Source of the DNA: Trema orientale
Lineage: Eukaryota > Streptophyta > Magnoliopsida > Rosales > Cannabaceae
Direction: 5' to 3'
Length of the DNA: 64,000 bases
Assembly (NCBI GenBank): GCA_002914845.1
Contig: JXTC01000334.1
Coordinates: 2,468-66,467, forward strand
Part shown: positions 25,724-42,577 of the stretch, piece by piece
Layout of the letters: every line of letters begins with the position of its first letter
How positions within the stretch are numbered: position 1 is the stretch's first letter
The notes under the pieces: model-generated
Database searches by the model: none
Told to the model about the DNA's origin: nothing
Seen by the model: only the letters and a program-made list of their open reading frames with translations
Translations under genes and position numbers: made by a program

Positions 25724-26551
25724 TAGGGGTGAGCAGATTTTTGCTAAACCACCCAAACCAAACTAATCTATGTAGTATGGTATGGTTTGGAATGAGGAAT
25801 AAGATTTATATTTCTGTTATTAACCATACCGCATCAAATGTATATATTAATTTTAAAAATATTTTTATACATAAAATTACATTTTTATAAAAATATATGT
25901 GTTAGATACTAAAGTCTTAATATATTTAAGATATCCTTACAAACAACATTCAACTTTGTTAGATATTTAAATATTTAAAATTTAGAAATTTGTGTTTTAA
26001 TTTATTTTAATTTAGTTGTATCTTATTAAAATATTATTTAGACAAGTATGAGTATATGACTATCTTAAATATTTTGAATGTATTTATTTTTAAATATTTT
26101 TTTAATAGTTATGACTTTTTGAAAATTATTTATTCAATTTAGCCCGAATTTGTTAAGGCCCAATCCGTATAAATCGCACCGTGCCAAACCACATAATGTC
26201 CTGGTGAGAAAATTAGGTGGATGCCCAACTTTTTAAATTAGTTTAAGTAGATGTCCATGTTTTAAAAGTTATAGCTAAATATCTATTTCTTTTAAAGTTT
26301 TAGTTATTGAATATATTGTATTTCCATTTTTGCCATCAAGTGAATTGGATATTTAGTTATAAACTTTTGAACTTGGTCACATACTAAGTTTTGGGCTAAA
26401 AAATGACTAAATAGCTAGTCAGCCCTAACGTGGTGTGGTTTAGTACAGTTTCTTTCAACTGCAGTTATTAAGGCTTTGGTTCTACCATACTTTGCATTTT
26501 AGTTAAGAATTTTCACATAGTATCGCCCAACCCACACTATGCTCACTCCTA
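25724..26551. mobile_element. Non-autonomous hAT element
   Basis: The ends TAGGGGTGAGCA (25724-25735) and TGCTCACTCCTA (26540-26551) are inverted copies with one mismatch. The element is flanked by a perfect 8-bp target duplication ATTACAAT (25716-25723 and 26552-26559), as expected for hAT. Length 828 bp. No transposase is visible. The middle (about 26200-26430) has a different texture and may be a further insertion. Confidence 0.82.
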
Positions 26552-26559
26552 ATTACAAT

Positions 26560-27058
26560 TATTCATTATATTGGCTATCTTAATTGAGTTATCTAACTAG
26601 TGATGTAAATGGGCTCTAGAGAGCCAATACTAGCCCAAATTGTGGCTAATGGGGTCATAATTGGGTAACATAATATATAAAACTATAGAAGTTATGGTCC
26701 CTAAGTCAAATCATAATACGTACAACTCTTATTCTTTATCACCCATCTCACATCGAAGGAGATTTAACTGTGGAAAGTTGTTAATCCTCGTGTCCTTGTT
26801 GCTACGTTCGTGATCATGCTCTATCATTCTAGGCATGATCGTGTTCATGCTTTTCCGGTTTATAATAGTTATAGATTCATGTATTATTTCCGTTCCTCAA
26901 CAAAACTATACTGATAATTTGACATCACTAATACTAGGATTGTATCTAGTTATTTTCAATCTATAATTATGTCTAACAGTACTGGGTTAACCTATTTATA
27001 AATACGTGAGGTTCTATGAGAAATTTTTACACGATTATTAAATTGGCAAATTCAAATT
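26560..27058. other. Intergenic sequence, nothing recognised
   Basis: AT-rich DNA with no convincing ORF or repeat ends. It ends in a (TA)n microsatellite (27059-27080) that served as target of the next MITE. Confidence 0.35.
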
Positions 27059-27080
27059 TATATATATATATATATATATA
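27059..27080. repeat. (TA)n microsatellite
   Basis: Eleven TA units directly in front of a Mutator-like MITE, whose 9-bp duplication overlaps the end of the run. Confidence 0.85.
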
Positions 27081-27086
27081 TTATAA

Positions 27087-27258
27087 GGGCGCGTCTACAG
27101 TAGGGGCGCCCCTACGTAGGGCCCTGTCTATTCACCGTTGGATGGGAATCTGTATATAAATAGATTCTCTATAGATTCCCATTATTTCTCACAGATTCCC
27201 ATCCAACGATAATTAAGGCATGACCCTACGTAAGGACGCCCCTACCGTAGCCATCCCC
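27087..27258. mobile_element. Mutator-like foldback MITE, copy 1
   Basis: 172 bp, starting GGGCGCGTCTACAGTAGGGG and ending CCGTAGCCATCCCC. The two halves are near reverse complements, so it can fold into one hairpin. Perfect 9-bp target duplication ATATTATAA (27078-27086 and 27259-27267). The 9-bp duplication and long inverted ends place it in the Mutator superfamily. Three relatives are in this window. Confidence 0.9.
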
Positions 27259-27267
27259 ATATTATAA

Positions 27268-28960
27268 ATATATATTAATACAATACAAACACGAACTCGC
27301 ACACATGATTTATTTCCCTTTCTACTTTTTTGTTTTTATTTTATTACTTTGAAATTTGTTTCATCCGAAGATCTTCGAATGATGTTAACTAATTTCTAGC
27401 GTGTTTCCTTTTTGAGGAAAATTAATTTCTTATTTGTTTTTTTTTTTCATATAATATTTTGTGTCACGTGTTACTTTCTCCACTATATTAATGTGCATGT
27501 AATATACTGATCTTTGTATTAACTGTCCGAAAAGCTCATCTATAAAATTCCACTGAAATTAATAATAGAAATTGGAGTTAATGCACCCCTATACGGGACC
27601 TATAGAGAAAAGTAAAATAATCAATGAAAAATTGACGAAGAAATAAAGTACAAAAGCATATTCACGATCTCATGTGAATTAATTTTGTGGTTGATGAGAT
27701 ACTTTATCCACGCAAATGCAATATAATATGTATGTGTCCGCATTTTTATTTTATTTGTGTTTTTCTTTTCAGTGCATAATTAATTTTGACCATTTTTAAA
27801 ACTCATTATCAAATAATGAATGAAAATTTTGGAATTTCGAATTTGCTCCCACTTCCCCAAAATTAGACCAGAGCGAGTACAAAAAGGGGAAAAAAGATCT
27901 CACGCTTATGTTTGAACACATGATTGAACACAGTATCACACATGGCGGAGCGTAGTCGAATATAGTTAAGTGTGCTATAAATTTTTTGCATTTGTGAGAG
28001 AAGGAGGTGTCTAAATAATTTTAGCTATACCATGACGATTAGTTTTGATAACATTTATAGATGAATCACTTTTATCATTATGAAAGCATTAGTACCTTGG
28101 GTGCAAAAACCATTTTCTGAATTTATACACCATAATGGCAAGTGTTTATCTTAATTTTGTGTCACATGGAAACCTAATTATCATCCCTAATATTTATTTG
28201 CATGCCCATTCCTAAATGTTATTATTTAATTTTACTCTTTTTAGAAAAAAAAATAAAAATCCTCTCAACTAATTTGGCATCAAGCCATCTTTCCCCTTAC
28301 TCTTTTTTTTTTTTTTTTTTTTTTGAAAATGATCTTTCCCCTTACTTGCAAACGGAGAAATGTAATATTAATAAAATAAAATAAGAAAACAAATGTCCAA
28401 AAAAATGAAAATACAACTCCAAAAGACAAAAGCAAAACAAATTCTTAAAGGGGAATCCATAAAGATGAAACTTTACAGGTTTACGTATATCGTGTATTTT
28501 GGAGATTTATCAATTTTTGTCCGTCATATTATAAATTTGTAACAAATTCATAACGATATACCCCATATTAAAGAGTATAGTTCACCAAAATCAAGCAAAA
28601 TATTTACAAGAGACAAATACTGAAAATAAAAATACTATGGTCAACAAGGGAAGATATTTGTGCCTGAATGTGGAAAATGAAATTTATGTAAGAGTACAAT
28701 CATGTCACTGTCGGTGCCTACTATAGTTTAGGGCCCATGTCTTCTCTCAAAGCCATCTACATTGACTTTCGGCAACTTGGAAAGTGGCCCCAAATCTATT
28801 CAAATTCCATAAATTAGAGTTTTTTTCTTTTTAAACGGTGTTTTTTTTTTTCGGGGACTTAAGTCTACTATTTTCTTTTTTTTTGAGTACACAAAGTAAA
28901 AATCTACCATTTTTAAACAGTGAAATTAACTTAAAATATCCTTTTTTCTGGTTCTTGTAT
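27268..28960. other. AT-rich intergenic sequence
   Basis: 1.7 kb without a supported gene. It has a near-palindrome around 27362-27384 (centre AGATCT), poly(T) at 28302-28323 and scattered A-runs. Confidence 0.35.
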
Positions 28961-29136
28961 TATTATGCAAAAACCCAAGACGAACAACTTGTAAAGAGAT
29001 AGCGACACTGGTCCACACTTCGGTCCATAATTAATTTCCTACTTTTAATGCAATACATTTGGATGTTTGCATGGCCAGCCTGCTGTAGTGGCGTGGACCC
29101 CTCTTTCTCTCTCTTCTTTGCCCTTTTTTGGGGGGC

Positions 29137-29325
29137 ATAAAAGGGCAAGATTTTGAGTTCCACCTTGTGAAGCCCACCAAATAGCTACTGAGGACTGACA
29201 GCCCTAAGAAGCTGCCTTGCAAGTTGCTATTGCTACAGCAAAATCTTCATTTAGGTTGTCGAACGGTATACTAAGCGTAGAGCAGCAATGCCAGGCACCA
29301 GTGATTCTCACCGTCACAACGAGGT
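29137..29325 (+). promoter_or_regulatory. Possible orphan promoter and first exon
   Basis: A CATAAAAG box (29137-29144) lies 144 nt upstream of an ATG at 29288 in a locally less AT-rich block. The ATG opens MPGTSDSHRHNE and runs into a GTATTG that could be a splice donor at 29324. No downstream exon is recognised before the MITEs and Copia remnant that follow. It may be the cut-off start of a gene or chance. Confidence 0.2.
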
Positions 29326-30056
29326 ATTGGTGTTTTACTTAATGCTTTTAATTAATAAATTAAATCTTACATAAGTTTTATTTGAAGTATAATTATAATT
29401 AATCAGTGAAAAATTAATCCACATTATTCACTAAATATAACAAATTAACTTTGAATATGTCGGAGTTCAACTGTTCAAATATCACTTACTTTTGAAATTT
29501 AGATATTACAAGTCTCAAATTTCTGCCTTTTTTTTTTTTCTTCTTTTGATCCAATAAAGTTACTATATAATATAAGCACAGGCGGAGCAGCATAGGCTAA
29601 GGGGGTGGTGGCTCATCCACTTTTTTGAAATTATAATTTTTACCCTGGTTACTTTTTTAAAAAAATTGGTTTTGTCCTTCATTTGCCCTCCTCTCCTTGA
29701 ATTTTTGTAATTATAATTTTCATCACATATATTCAAAAAATTCAATATTACCCCTTATGCACCCACTACTTTTTTTTTTTTTTTTTTTTCCGAATTTTAC
29801 TTATATTATCTTGAAATATTTAATTTTTCTCTGGCTTTTCATAGATAATTTTTCTTTGGATTAACTTTAAATACTTTTTTTTAATCCTATATTACTCTAT
29901 GTTGACTAATATGTCTCAAAACTATTAATTTTAGATTTTTCTTGCGTTACATATTACTAAATTACAAGTCCATTTGAAGAAAGAGAAGAAAAAAGAAATA
30001 TAAAGAGCAAAAAGACAGGGAAAAAAAAAACAAATTTAACTAGAAAAAATAAGTAT
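29326..30056. other. AT-rich intergenic sequence
   Basis: No gene seen. GGCGGAGC...GGGGTGGTGGC at 29581-29613 is an isolated GC-richer piece inside AT-rich DNA with long T-runs, possibly a repeat fragment. Confidence 0.3.
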
Positions 30057-30258
30057 GGATAATGTTAGGTATCCCAACTAGTTTACCAAAATTTTTGTAC
30101 CAACACATGTAGCAAGTGAGTTATCATCATTCAATTAGTATAATAAACTTACCACAAATGAATTCAATACTATTCACTAATTGAATTGTGACAACTTACT
30201 TGCTACATGTGTTGGTATTAAAAATTTGATAAACTATTTGCGATGCCTAGCATTATCC
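30057..30258. mobile_element. Foldback MITE with about 65-bp inverted arms
   Basis: The left arm starting GGATAATGTTAGG and the right arm ending CCTAGCATTATCC are inverted over about 65 bp, including ACACATGTAGCAAGT on the left and its complement on the right. The flanks AAATAAGTAT and AAACAAGTAT match at 9 of 10 bases, suggesting a 9-10 bp duplication and Mutator affinity. Non-coding. Confidence 0.72.
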
Positions 30259-30424
30259 AAACAAGTATATCCCCCCTAAAAAATTTTCCTCAACTTGCCA
30301 CTGAATATAAGAGTAATATTAGGTGTGCAATTATTCAACGCAATCAAAGATTCAATGGAGGAGGTAGAAAATGAGGCTATGGTTTGTTATTGCGATTGCT
30401 ATGAATAGTGCATATATATATATA

Positions 30425-30648
30425 GGTTGCCAATCCAGTAGGTATTTTTTTTCTAGCTGTTGGATCATCATCTAACAATGATCTAACGGCTAAAATGAGA
30501 TGCATGAAAAGACGTGCATCATCAATGCTTTTTCTCTCTCCTACTTTTTAATATAAAAAAATGTGCAAAATTTTTTTTGCATTGGCCCAATTGATACCTA
30601 TGCATAGGCAAAAAAAAAAAAAAAAAAAAACCTACTGGATTGGTGCCC
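30425..30648. mobile_element. MITE inserted in a TA repeat
   Basis: The 19-bp ends GGTTGCCAATCCAGTAGGT and the inverse of ACCTACTGGATTGGTGCCC match with three differences, each followed by a homopolymer run. Both flanks are (TA)n, so the target duplication cannot be read. Confidence 0.65.
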
Positions 30649-30660
30649 GTATATATATAT

Positions 30661-30863
30661 ATATTGGTTTAAATGGTTACAACAATATTTACCCATGGAT
30701 GGTTACAATAGTTTAAGCCGTTAGATCTATATCCTACGGTGGTGATTAGTTTGGTGGTTGGCCAAATACATTTAATGCTGGCCAAAAAAATTTAATGCTA
30801 TCACTATTTTTTTAAGTACCTATCCATGGTCACAAAAAAAATGTAACCATTGAGAAGTCTTTC
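30661..30863. mobile_element. Second MITE inserted in the same TA repeat
   Basis: Inverted motifs AATGGTTACA (30672-30681) and TGTAACCATT (30842-30851), plus CCATGGATGG at the left and ATCCATGG at the right, give a foldback about 200 bp long. It is bounded on both sides by (TA)n runs. Borders are approximate. Confidence 0.5.
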
Positions 30864-30879
30864 ATATATATATATATAT

Positions 30880-33700
30880 ATAAAGAGAGTATAAATAGCC
30901 TACAAGATGTGACTTCAAGAAGCATCGGGAGTTCACCAATTAAAACAAAATCTCAGAAGCATATGCGATTTTCTAAACAAATTTGTAATCCGCATGGAAG
31001 AAATAAAAACAAAAGGAAAATGATAGTACCATTCTGAAGATCATGGTGAGTGAGATGACAATTAGTCTGTATATGCTTGGTGCGCCCAAGAAATATTATT
31101 TTTGTGAGCAATCTGAATAGCGCTCTTGTTATTACAATACATAGGAGTGGGATAAGAAAGTGACACCCAAATTTGCAAATAGCCACTGCAACCAAACTAT
31201 GTAGGTAATAATCAATGCCATAACACAATATTCAGCTTCTATGCAAGATTTCGAAACAAACATTTGTTTCTTGCTCTTCCAAGAAATGAGAAAATCACCC
31301 AATAAAATATATAAAAACCAGCAGTGAACTTGCGATATGCAGGATCACTAGCCCAATCAATATTAGAATATATATAGATCTCCAAAGATGAAGTGGATAG
31401 AAGCAAAGATTTTATAAGTGAGTACAACATCAGCCCAATGACCTATGGTAAGGGAAGTAACAAATTGACTGATGTTATAAATATCATATGCAATATCTTG
31501 GCATGCATTAGTGAAATAACCAAGCTACCAATGATAGTCCGATATAAAGTATGATCAGGAAAGGGTTCACTAGTCCGATATAAAGTATGATCAGGAAAGG
31601 GTTCACCCTCAGTAAGAGTCTATTGTACATCAAGCTTAAGAATAGTATCAACATCCCTACTATTAGTAAGGCATGCACGCTCAAGGATGTCAACTGTGTA
31701 TTTAGACTGTGAGAAAAGATTACCATATTGGAATATTTTGTATGAATTATAGTATAATCACTAATAACTTACTATGTCTTAATTAAAGTATGTTAATAAC
31801 AACTATATTTGTATATATAATTAACTTTACATAGTATTACATACGGGCCATAATAAGATGGACACTTGTTCACTAACTAGCAAGAGGCCCATGGGCTCCC
31901 TCATTCCTAATGTCATGGACGATCCATTGGGTCATGACATCTCTCACTACAATTGCCTATATATAGACACAATTTATGTGTCTACTAAGTGCATGGTATT
32001 ATTTTGAGAGAATGAGAGGAAGAGGAAGAATGGGAGGAGCTCATAAACTTTCTTGCTCTTATGTTCTTCATGATTTTATAGGAAGAGGAAACATTGAAGA
32101 TGACAATCACAATTCAAAATATTTGAAAAACTAATGAGGTAATCTTCACTCACTCTAATATATTTGATATACTCAATTTCCAATAGTAATTATTTATGCT
32201 TTGAATATATTGGATGAGCTACACTTTGTGTATTGGATTAATTCTGCTCATCAATATTGATTTGTTAAAACTATCATACTACTCAGAGAGAAAGTAACTT
32301 CATTGCCAATAAAATAGCATAGAGAGCTCAAGTCCTTTATTTCAAATTGAGAAGTTAATTCTGAATTCAACATTACAATCCCATCAAAATCATGCCATCG
32401 ATAATCATATCATAAATGTATAAAGACAAGAGAATAAGACCAGCACGTGGTGCATTAAAAAAAAAAGAGCCGAATCATGATAACGAAGGCGAAAACTAAG
32501 AGAAGCAATCATTGTAGAAAACTTCTCAAACTAAGCATAAGTTGTCTATTTGAGACCATATAAAGCTCTTTTAAGCTCGCAAACTTTTATAAGATTATGA
32601 GAAAGACCAGGTGGGGTAATCATATAAACTTCTTGAAGATCGCCATTCAAAAAGACGTGTTTAATATCCATATGAGATATATTACATTGACGAATAGAAG
32701 TAACAGCTATAAGAGTACAAATAGTGGTCACTTTTGCAACGAGAGCAAAAATCTCCTCACAATCTATGCCATCTTACTGAGAGAATCCCTTAGTAGCCAA
32801 TCGAGATATGCACCAGTCACTTGACCCATCAGAGTTTGTTTTGATTTTATAGACCCAACGAGAATCAATAATACTCTTACCAAGTGATAGGAATAGCAAA
32901 TCCCAGGTATATTTCTTATGCAAAGTATAAAGTTTCTTAGTCATTACTTGCTGCCAAGAACGATCAAGAACTATCTCTCTATAAGATAAAGGCTCACATA
33001 GATTATGAATAAATGCTAAAAGGAATGCAAAAAAACAAGAATAAGAAGAATAAGAAAATCCTAGTAACTGAGTAGACATGCAAATACATTGAGGACAGTG
33101 AGGAGGAGGGTCCATAGTCTCAGGAAGTTCTTGGGTGGTGGTAGGAGTAGAAGAATTGTCAAGAGCATTAGTATATATCTGCATAGTATGTGACTAGATA
33201 GGAGAAACTGTCTTTATTTTTAGGTAAATGATCAATATGAATAATATCAAACTTAGTCGATTATGTGAACTAGCACGATTATTAATAAATAAATAAAAAA
33301 GATATATGCTTAAAGAACAAAATATGATGACAAAAATGTAATTTTTGAGAAACTGGATCAAAATAACATATCCCTTTTAACCTTCACCATATCCTAGAAA
33401 AACATAGAGCATGAAGATAGCTTGTTACTTTCTACACAAGGACAAAGGATGAAACAAATACAACTAAAGACTCTCAAGGAAGATTAATTGGGAGCATGTC
33501 CATATAACTCTTCACAAGGTGACAAACCTCGCCATCTAAAAATTCTCATATTTTTTTAGGCAGTTATAATAAAAGGGGTTGAGTAAGTTGGTCTTTTAAA
33601 GTTTAAAAACTAAAAAAAGATGGGAAGAATCATTACAAGTAATGCCATCCCTTAGAGGGTTAGAGACAATGATATTCATATTCTTTTCCTCTAAATTTAT
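30880..33700 (-). mobile_element. Old Copia remnant on minus strand
   Basis: Minus-strand Copia pol fragments: RNase H at about 30890-31430 (GRTKHIQTNCHLTHH), then the reverse transcriptase at about 31500-31735 and 32240-33190 (VFLNGDLQEVYM; ALYGLK). The part beyond 33200 is weakly recognisable. No LTRs were found. Many breaks; an old fossil. It is interrupted by a block of about 540 bp inside the reverse transcriptase. Confidence 0.78.
31736..32280 (+). mobile_element. Probable solo LTR inserted in the Copia remnant
   Basis: This block interrupts the reverse transcriptase frame between segments that are contiguous in Copia proteins. It has LTR-like organisation: a CTATATATAG TATA box at about 31959, then a leader-like stretch. 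Possible ends are TGAATTATAG and AAAACTATCA, but I could not confirm a target duplication. Confidence 0.45.
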
Positions 33701-33815
33701 ATAGGTCCTATATACTATTCATATTCCCATATTATAGTAAACAATTTGAGCTGCATATGTCATTTTCATTCTCCTTTGTTAAGTATACTAAAGAAGATCT
33801 CTAGGCCACTAAAAC

Positions 33816-34190
33816 TATTCTATTTAATCGCATTGCGTTTAAAATGTAACATGATGTGGTGCAAATAAAATCTAGAGGAGTGCTAGGACCACTTTCCAAC
33901 ATCACTACTTGACATGTGGATTCCAGTATGATTTTTTATATTATTAAAAATGTGAAACGAGATAGTGAAATTCACGTATTAAACAATGAGACTAAAACTA
34001 AACTATTATATTTAACCGCATTGCGCTTAAAATGCAGCATGATGCCGTGCATATAAATATCTAGAAAAGTGATAGGACTACTCTCTAATATCACTGCTTG
34101 ACATATGAATTCTAATATGATTTTTTATATTATCAAAATATAAAATTAGATAGTTGAATCTACATGTCAAACAATGAGAGTAGAGAAATA
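33816..34190. repeat. Diverged tandem repeat, 188-bp unit, two copies
   Basis: Segments at about 33816-34003 and 34004-34190 align with an offset of 188 bp. Shared landmarks are CGCATTG at 33829 and 34017, GTGCTAGGACCACT versus GTGATAGGACTACT, and ATGATTTTTTATATTAT in both. Divergence is considerable (perhaps 15-20% by eye). No coding sequence. Confidence 0.75.
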
Positions 34191-34500
34191 TTGCAATATA
34201 TCTTAATAAATTATCTGGAAACAATAATTTGATTGATATAATAAATACTATTGGTTAAGATTAATATGTCTTCTTTTTTTACCTTACTCATTGAAATTTA
34301 CCTAATGCCTGATCAATCAAATTATTGTGTTCCATAAAATTTGTCATATAATGTTTAGCATTTTCCAATAATCTAGTAGAGAAAATTCCGGCCCAATGCA
34401 ATTCTGAATAGTCTGACACATGTTTATTAGGAGGCATGAATAAATATAACAAGCTACAAGGCGACAGGTCTTATATTGAAACTTGGCAGCTCTAAAGGCC
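34191..34500. other. 3' flank of beta-glucosidase B
   Basis: Presumed 3' UTR and downstream DNA of the minus-strand gene. A TTTATT near 34425 (AATAAA on the minus strand) is a possible poly(A) signal about 70 nt beyond the stop. Confidence 0.4.
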
Positions 34501-39423
<4,923 letters not shown>

Positions 39424-39440
39424 TTAGTAGTAGTAGGTGC

Positions 39441-39447
39441 TTTTATA
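39441..39447 (-). promoter_or_regulatory. TATA box of beta-glucosidase B
   Basis: TATAAAA on the minus strand, about 70 nt upstream of the ATG at 39372, matching the box of the paralogue at 10559-10565. Confidence 0.65.
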
Positions 39448-39574
39448 GACCATTTTTTTTTCCTCTCTTTTTTTTAGTGCTAAAGAAATTAAAGGAAAAA
39501 TTATTTCATTTTCATAAAAGTCACATCTAACTTTGTATTTATTTATTTATTTATAAATATGCTGAATAAGTCAC

Positions 39575-39715
39575 ATCAACTTTGATGAAGCGTATGATGT
39601 GCCATATCTCATGCGATTGTAATCTCTTTCGGCTTTAGTAGGCCTTTTATTTTTCTTGATATTTTGTCCCCCAAATTTTTTTCCACTTTATAAAGCTAAG
39701 TTGCAATCATTACTA
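39575..39715 (-). promoter_or_regulatory. Conserved upstream block of beta-glucosidase B
   Basis: GATGTGCCATATCTCATGCGA, then GGCTTTA, TATAAAGC and GTTGCAATCATT occur in the same order as upstream of beta-glucosidase A (10655-10745). Confidence 0.45.
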
Positions 39716-41450
39716 TTTTTTTGTATTTGTTTATTGACTAAGTTGGAGCACGTTATTGTTTATCAATTAAAACAAAAGATTGAGGGTGATCTCTCTCCCT
39801 ATAAAAAGAATTTAATTTAATTTTATATTTTGAGGAGTATCTTTTAGTCTGTAATTTGTTTTTGAAATTAAAATTAATATTAATTTTACTTAACCAAATA
39901 ACGAGTAGTATAACGAATTTTATGCAAAGATCGAATCGCGTGTAAACATAACAGTAAAAAATCATGAAAATATTTTCGACTACACTTGTGAATGGGCTAT
40001 TGAAGATGAACACATAATTCCACAAGGGAGACAACAAGAGCAATATGAAAGACATCTCTTCCACTTTTTTTTGGCATCTACGTCTATCACTCGAGTTGAC
40101 TTTTTGATTGATACACTGATGAATTTGTTACCGATGTCAATTTTTGATAGGATAAGTTTTTCAAAATCTGAATTATAGAATCTTTAAATTTAAAAAAGTA
40201 CTATAGAAACTAACTCATATATGAAAGAGAATAACAAAACAAAACTCACATATATTTAAATTTAGATAGGAGTAAAATCCAATCGATCGATTGATGGTGA
40301 GAAAATAAGCCTTCACATGTAAAGAATGACTATTAGAAAATTAAAAAAAGCAAACATGAATATCGTTCTAGAGAAGAAGATCCTAGGTAAAATTTCCCTT
40401 GCCGATGGAGCGAAATCGAGTGGCCGTAAGAAGAGACTTAATAATTGAAGAGGAGGAAGAACCTTTAGAAGATGAGACCGGCCCGGTTTCATTAAATTGT
40501 CCTTATTCATGGCATTTACCTTATTATTTTTGGAATATTTGTCCTCCAAAAAGGAAAATAATTAACTAGATATCCATGCACGGTCGAAATCGAATGATCC
40601 ATTGAGAAGTTGATGTAATGGAGAGTATTATTTTTGTTTTGTTTTTTTGTTTTTTTTTTCACTTGTTGATTATTATTATAATTGTTTAAAATTTTTCACT
40701 TGTTGTTTCATAATGTACGTCCATTATTAGGTTTATAAGATAATCGTATTATTTTGATGTAATACCACCACGTTGTATTATACTGAAATATGTAAATATA
40801 TAATTGAAGGGTACTACGTTGTTATATTTTATTCCCATTAGAATGCCACATTATAAGCATATAAGCGATCGTGATTATATTAGGCGTTATTGCCAAGGTA
40901 GCTGATCCCATGGTCTTTTTTCTTTTTTTTTTTCTTTCAAAATATCAAAATTGATCCTTTTTTGGAATGAAATATTAAAATATAATTCGATATGTTATAT
41001 TACTGAAATATTTAGTAATAAAAAAATAAAAAACGATACGACGTATATGTGGTCACTCCCGTATTTTATTTTCTTCTAATTGAGATGATGAAAAACAAAA
41101 AGATCGACTAGTTTACATGCTGAAAGAAAGGTGAAACTGTGACATTTTAATTCAACCAGTAATAATAATACAAGAGAAATGGTATATTTATATTTTTTTT
41201 TGAGAACAAAGAGAAATGGTTAATTTGACATCAATGAAATTCGGATGTGATTGTTTTGAGCCACACGCTTTAGATAGTTTTAGGCAAAATGCACTATGAC
41301 TATGATTGTACGAGACTATTGATTACAAGCAAGATAATTAAAGACATCTAGAATTCAAACTTATCAATAATTAAGAGATCCATTTGTTAAGTTGATTTTA
41401 TTTATGTTTTTTTAACACAGTAGATTATATTAACTTACTAAGCATGTATA
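39716..41450. other. AT-rich intergenic sequence
   Basis: 1.7 kb upstream of beta-glucosidase B without a supported gene. The longest open frame (40313-40549, minus) has no recognisable domain and is taken as chance. Confidence 0.4.
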
Positions 41451-41459
41451 TAGAATTAA

Positions 41460-42577
41460 GGTCTTTTAATATAAAAATTCCTTTAACTCGGAACAATTTA
41501 GTAAAATTAATCATGAACTCAATTGTTCAGAGTAAAACCTTTTGAAATCCCTTAATATTGTTTTTGTTCAAAAAGAAAGATATTTCTAAATTAGCCATAA
41601 ACTCAATTTTTTGGAGCAAAATCCTTTGAAATCCCTTAATATTAGTTTTGTTAAAAAAAATATATATATTTTTATAATTTTTTTTTTAACGGTTAAGTCC
41701 TCATTATTTTATTTGAGACTTTTAGATCTTTATTCTTATATTTTTATTTCACATTAATTCTTTGGGCGCGTCTACAGTAGGGGCGCCCCTACGTAGGGCC
41801 CTGTCTATTTACCATTGGATGGAAATCTGTATATAAATAGATTCTCCACAGATTCTCGTTATTCCCCCACAGATTCCCATCCAACGATAATTAAGGCATG
41901 ACCCTACGTGGGGACGCCCCTACCGTAGCCATCCCCTAATTCTTTTTAATCTTTTTTGTCACGTAAAATTGAAATGACAAAACATAAAGTTGTAAATATA
42001 TATCCCATAAAATTGGCAATATATTTATATATCTTTCTTTGGTAATATATAAAATTTTTGCAATATATATCCCATAAAATTGGAACGACAAAACATAAAG
42101 TTGGCAATATATGTCCTATACAATTGACAATATATTCATATACCTCTCTTCTAGATATATTAATACTTGGGCAAAAATAAATACATATTGGTACTATAAA
42201 ATTTCCAATTTCTTACATCCGTATTGAATGAAAGTGATAACTCAACTCTTTTTTTTTATTAAGTAATAATTTTTCTTTGTTTCCAATTTTAACCCTGCTG
42301 AGATGAGTACGCAAGTGCTAATTAACGGCAGTATTGGTTGGACAGAAAAGATTAAAAGAAATTCACGTGAAACAAAAATCTAAGAATGAGGACCTAAAAG
42401 CTACAAATAAAATAATGAGGACTTAACCGTATAAGAAAACTAATAGAACACATTTCTTTTTTAACAGAACTAATATTAGGAGACATTAGGGGGTTTTGTT
42501 CCAAAACATTGAGTTCGAGGTTAATTTTACTGATTTGTTTCGATTTTAGGAGTTTTTTCTTCTTGTATTAAAAAGCC
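41460..42577. mobile_element. Long-TIR Mutator-like element with a nested MITE
   Basis: The ends GGTCTTTTAATATAA and (reverse complement of the right end) GGCTTTTTAATACAA match. Inverted similarity continues for about 200 bp or more: GTTAAGTCCTCATTATTTTA near 41692 has its complement near 42405-42428. The flanks TAGAATTAA (41451-41459) and TAGATTTAA (42578-42586) are a 9-bp duplication with one mismatch. The left arm carries a second, partly duplicated copy of its outer part (about 41475-41560 and 41590-41645). No transposase or captured gene is seen in the 41946-42340 centre. Copy 3 of the foldback MITE sits in the left arm. Confidence 0.78.
41764..41936. mobile_element. Mutator-like foldback MITE, copy 3
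   Basis: 173 bp, same family as 27087-27258. Perfect 9-bp duplication TAATTCTTT (41755-41763 and 41937-41945). It inserted into an older Mutator-like element, so it is younger than its host. Confidence 0.92.

Noticed and set aside
27362-27384. Near-palindrome centred on AGATCT
   Set aside because: Short, isolated and unconnected to any gene or element; no reason to give it a function.
40313-40549. 78-codon minus-strand open frame in the intergenic region
   Set aside because: No domain, no gene-like neighbours, AT-rich low-complexity translation; taken as chance.
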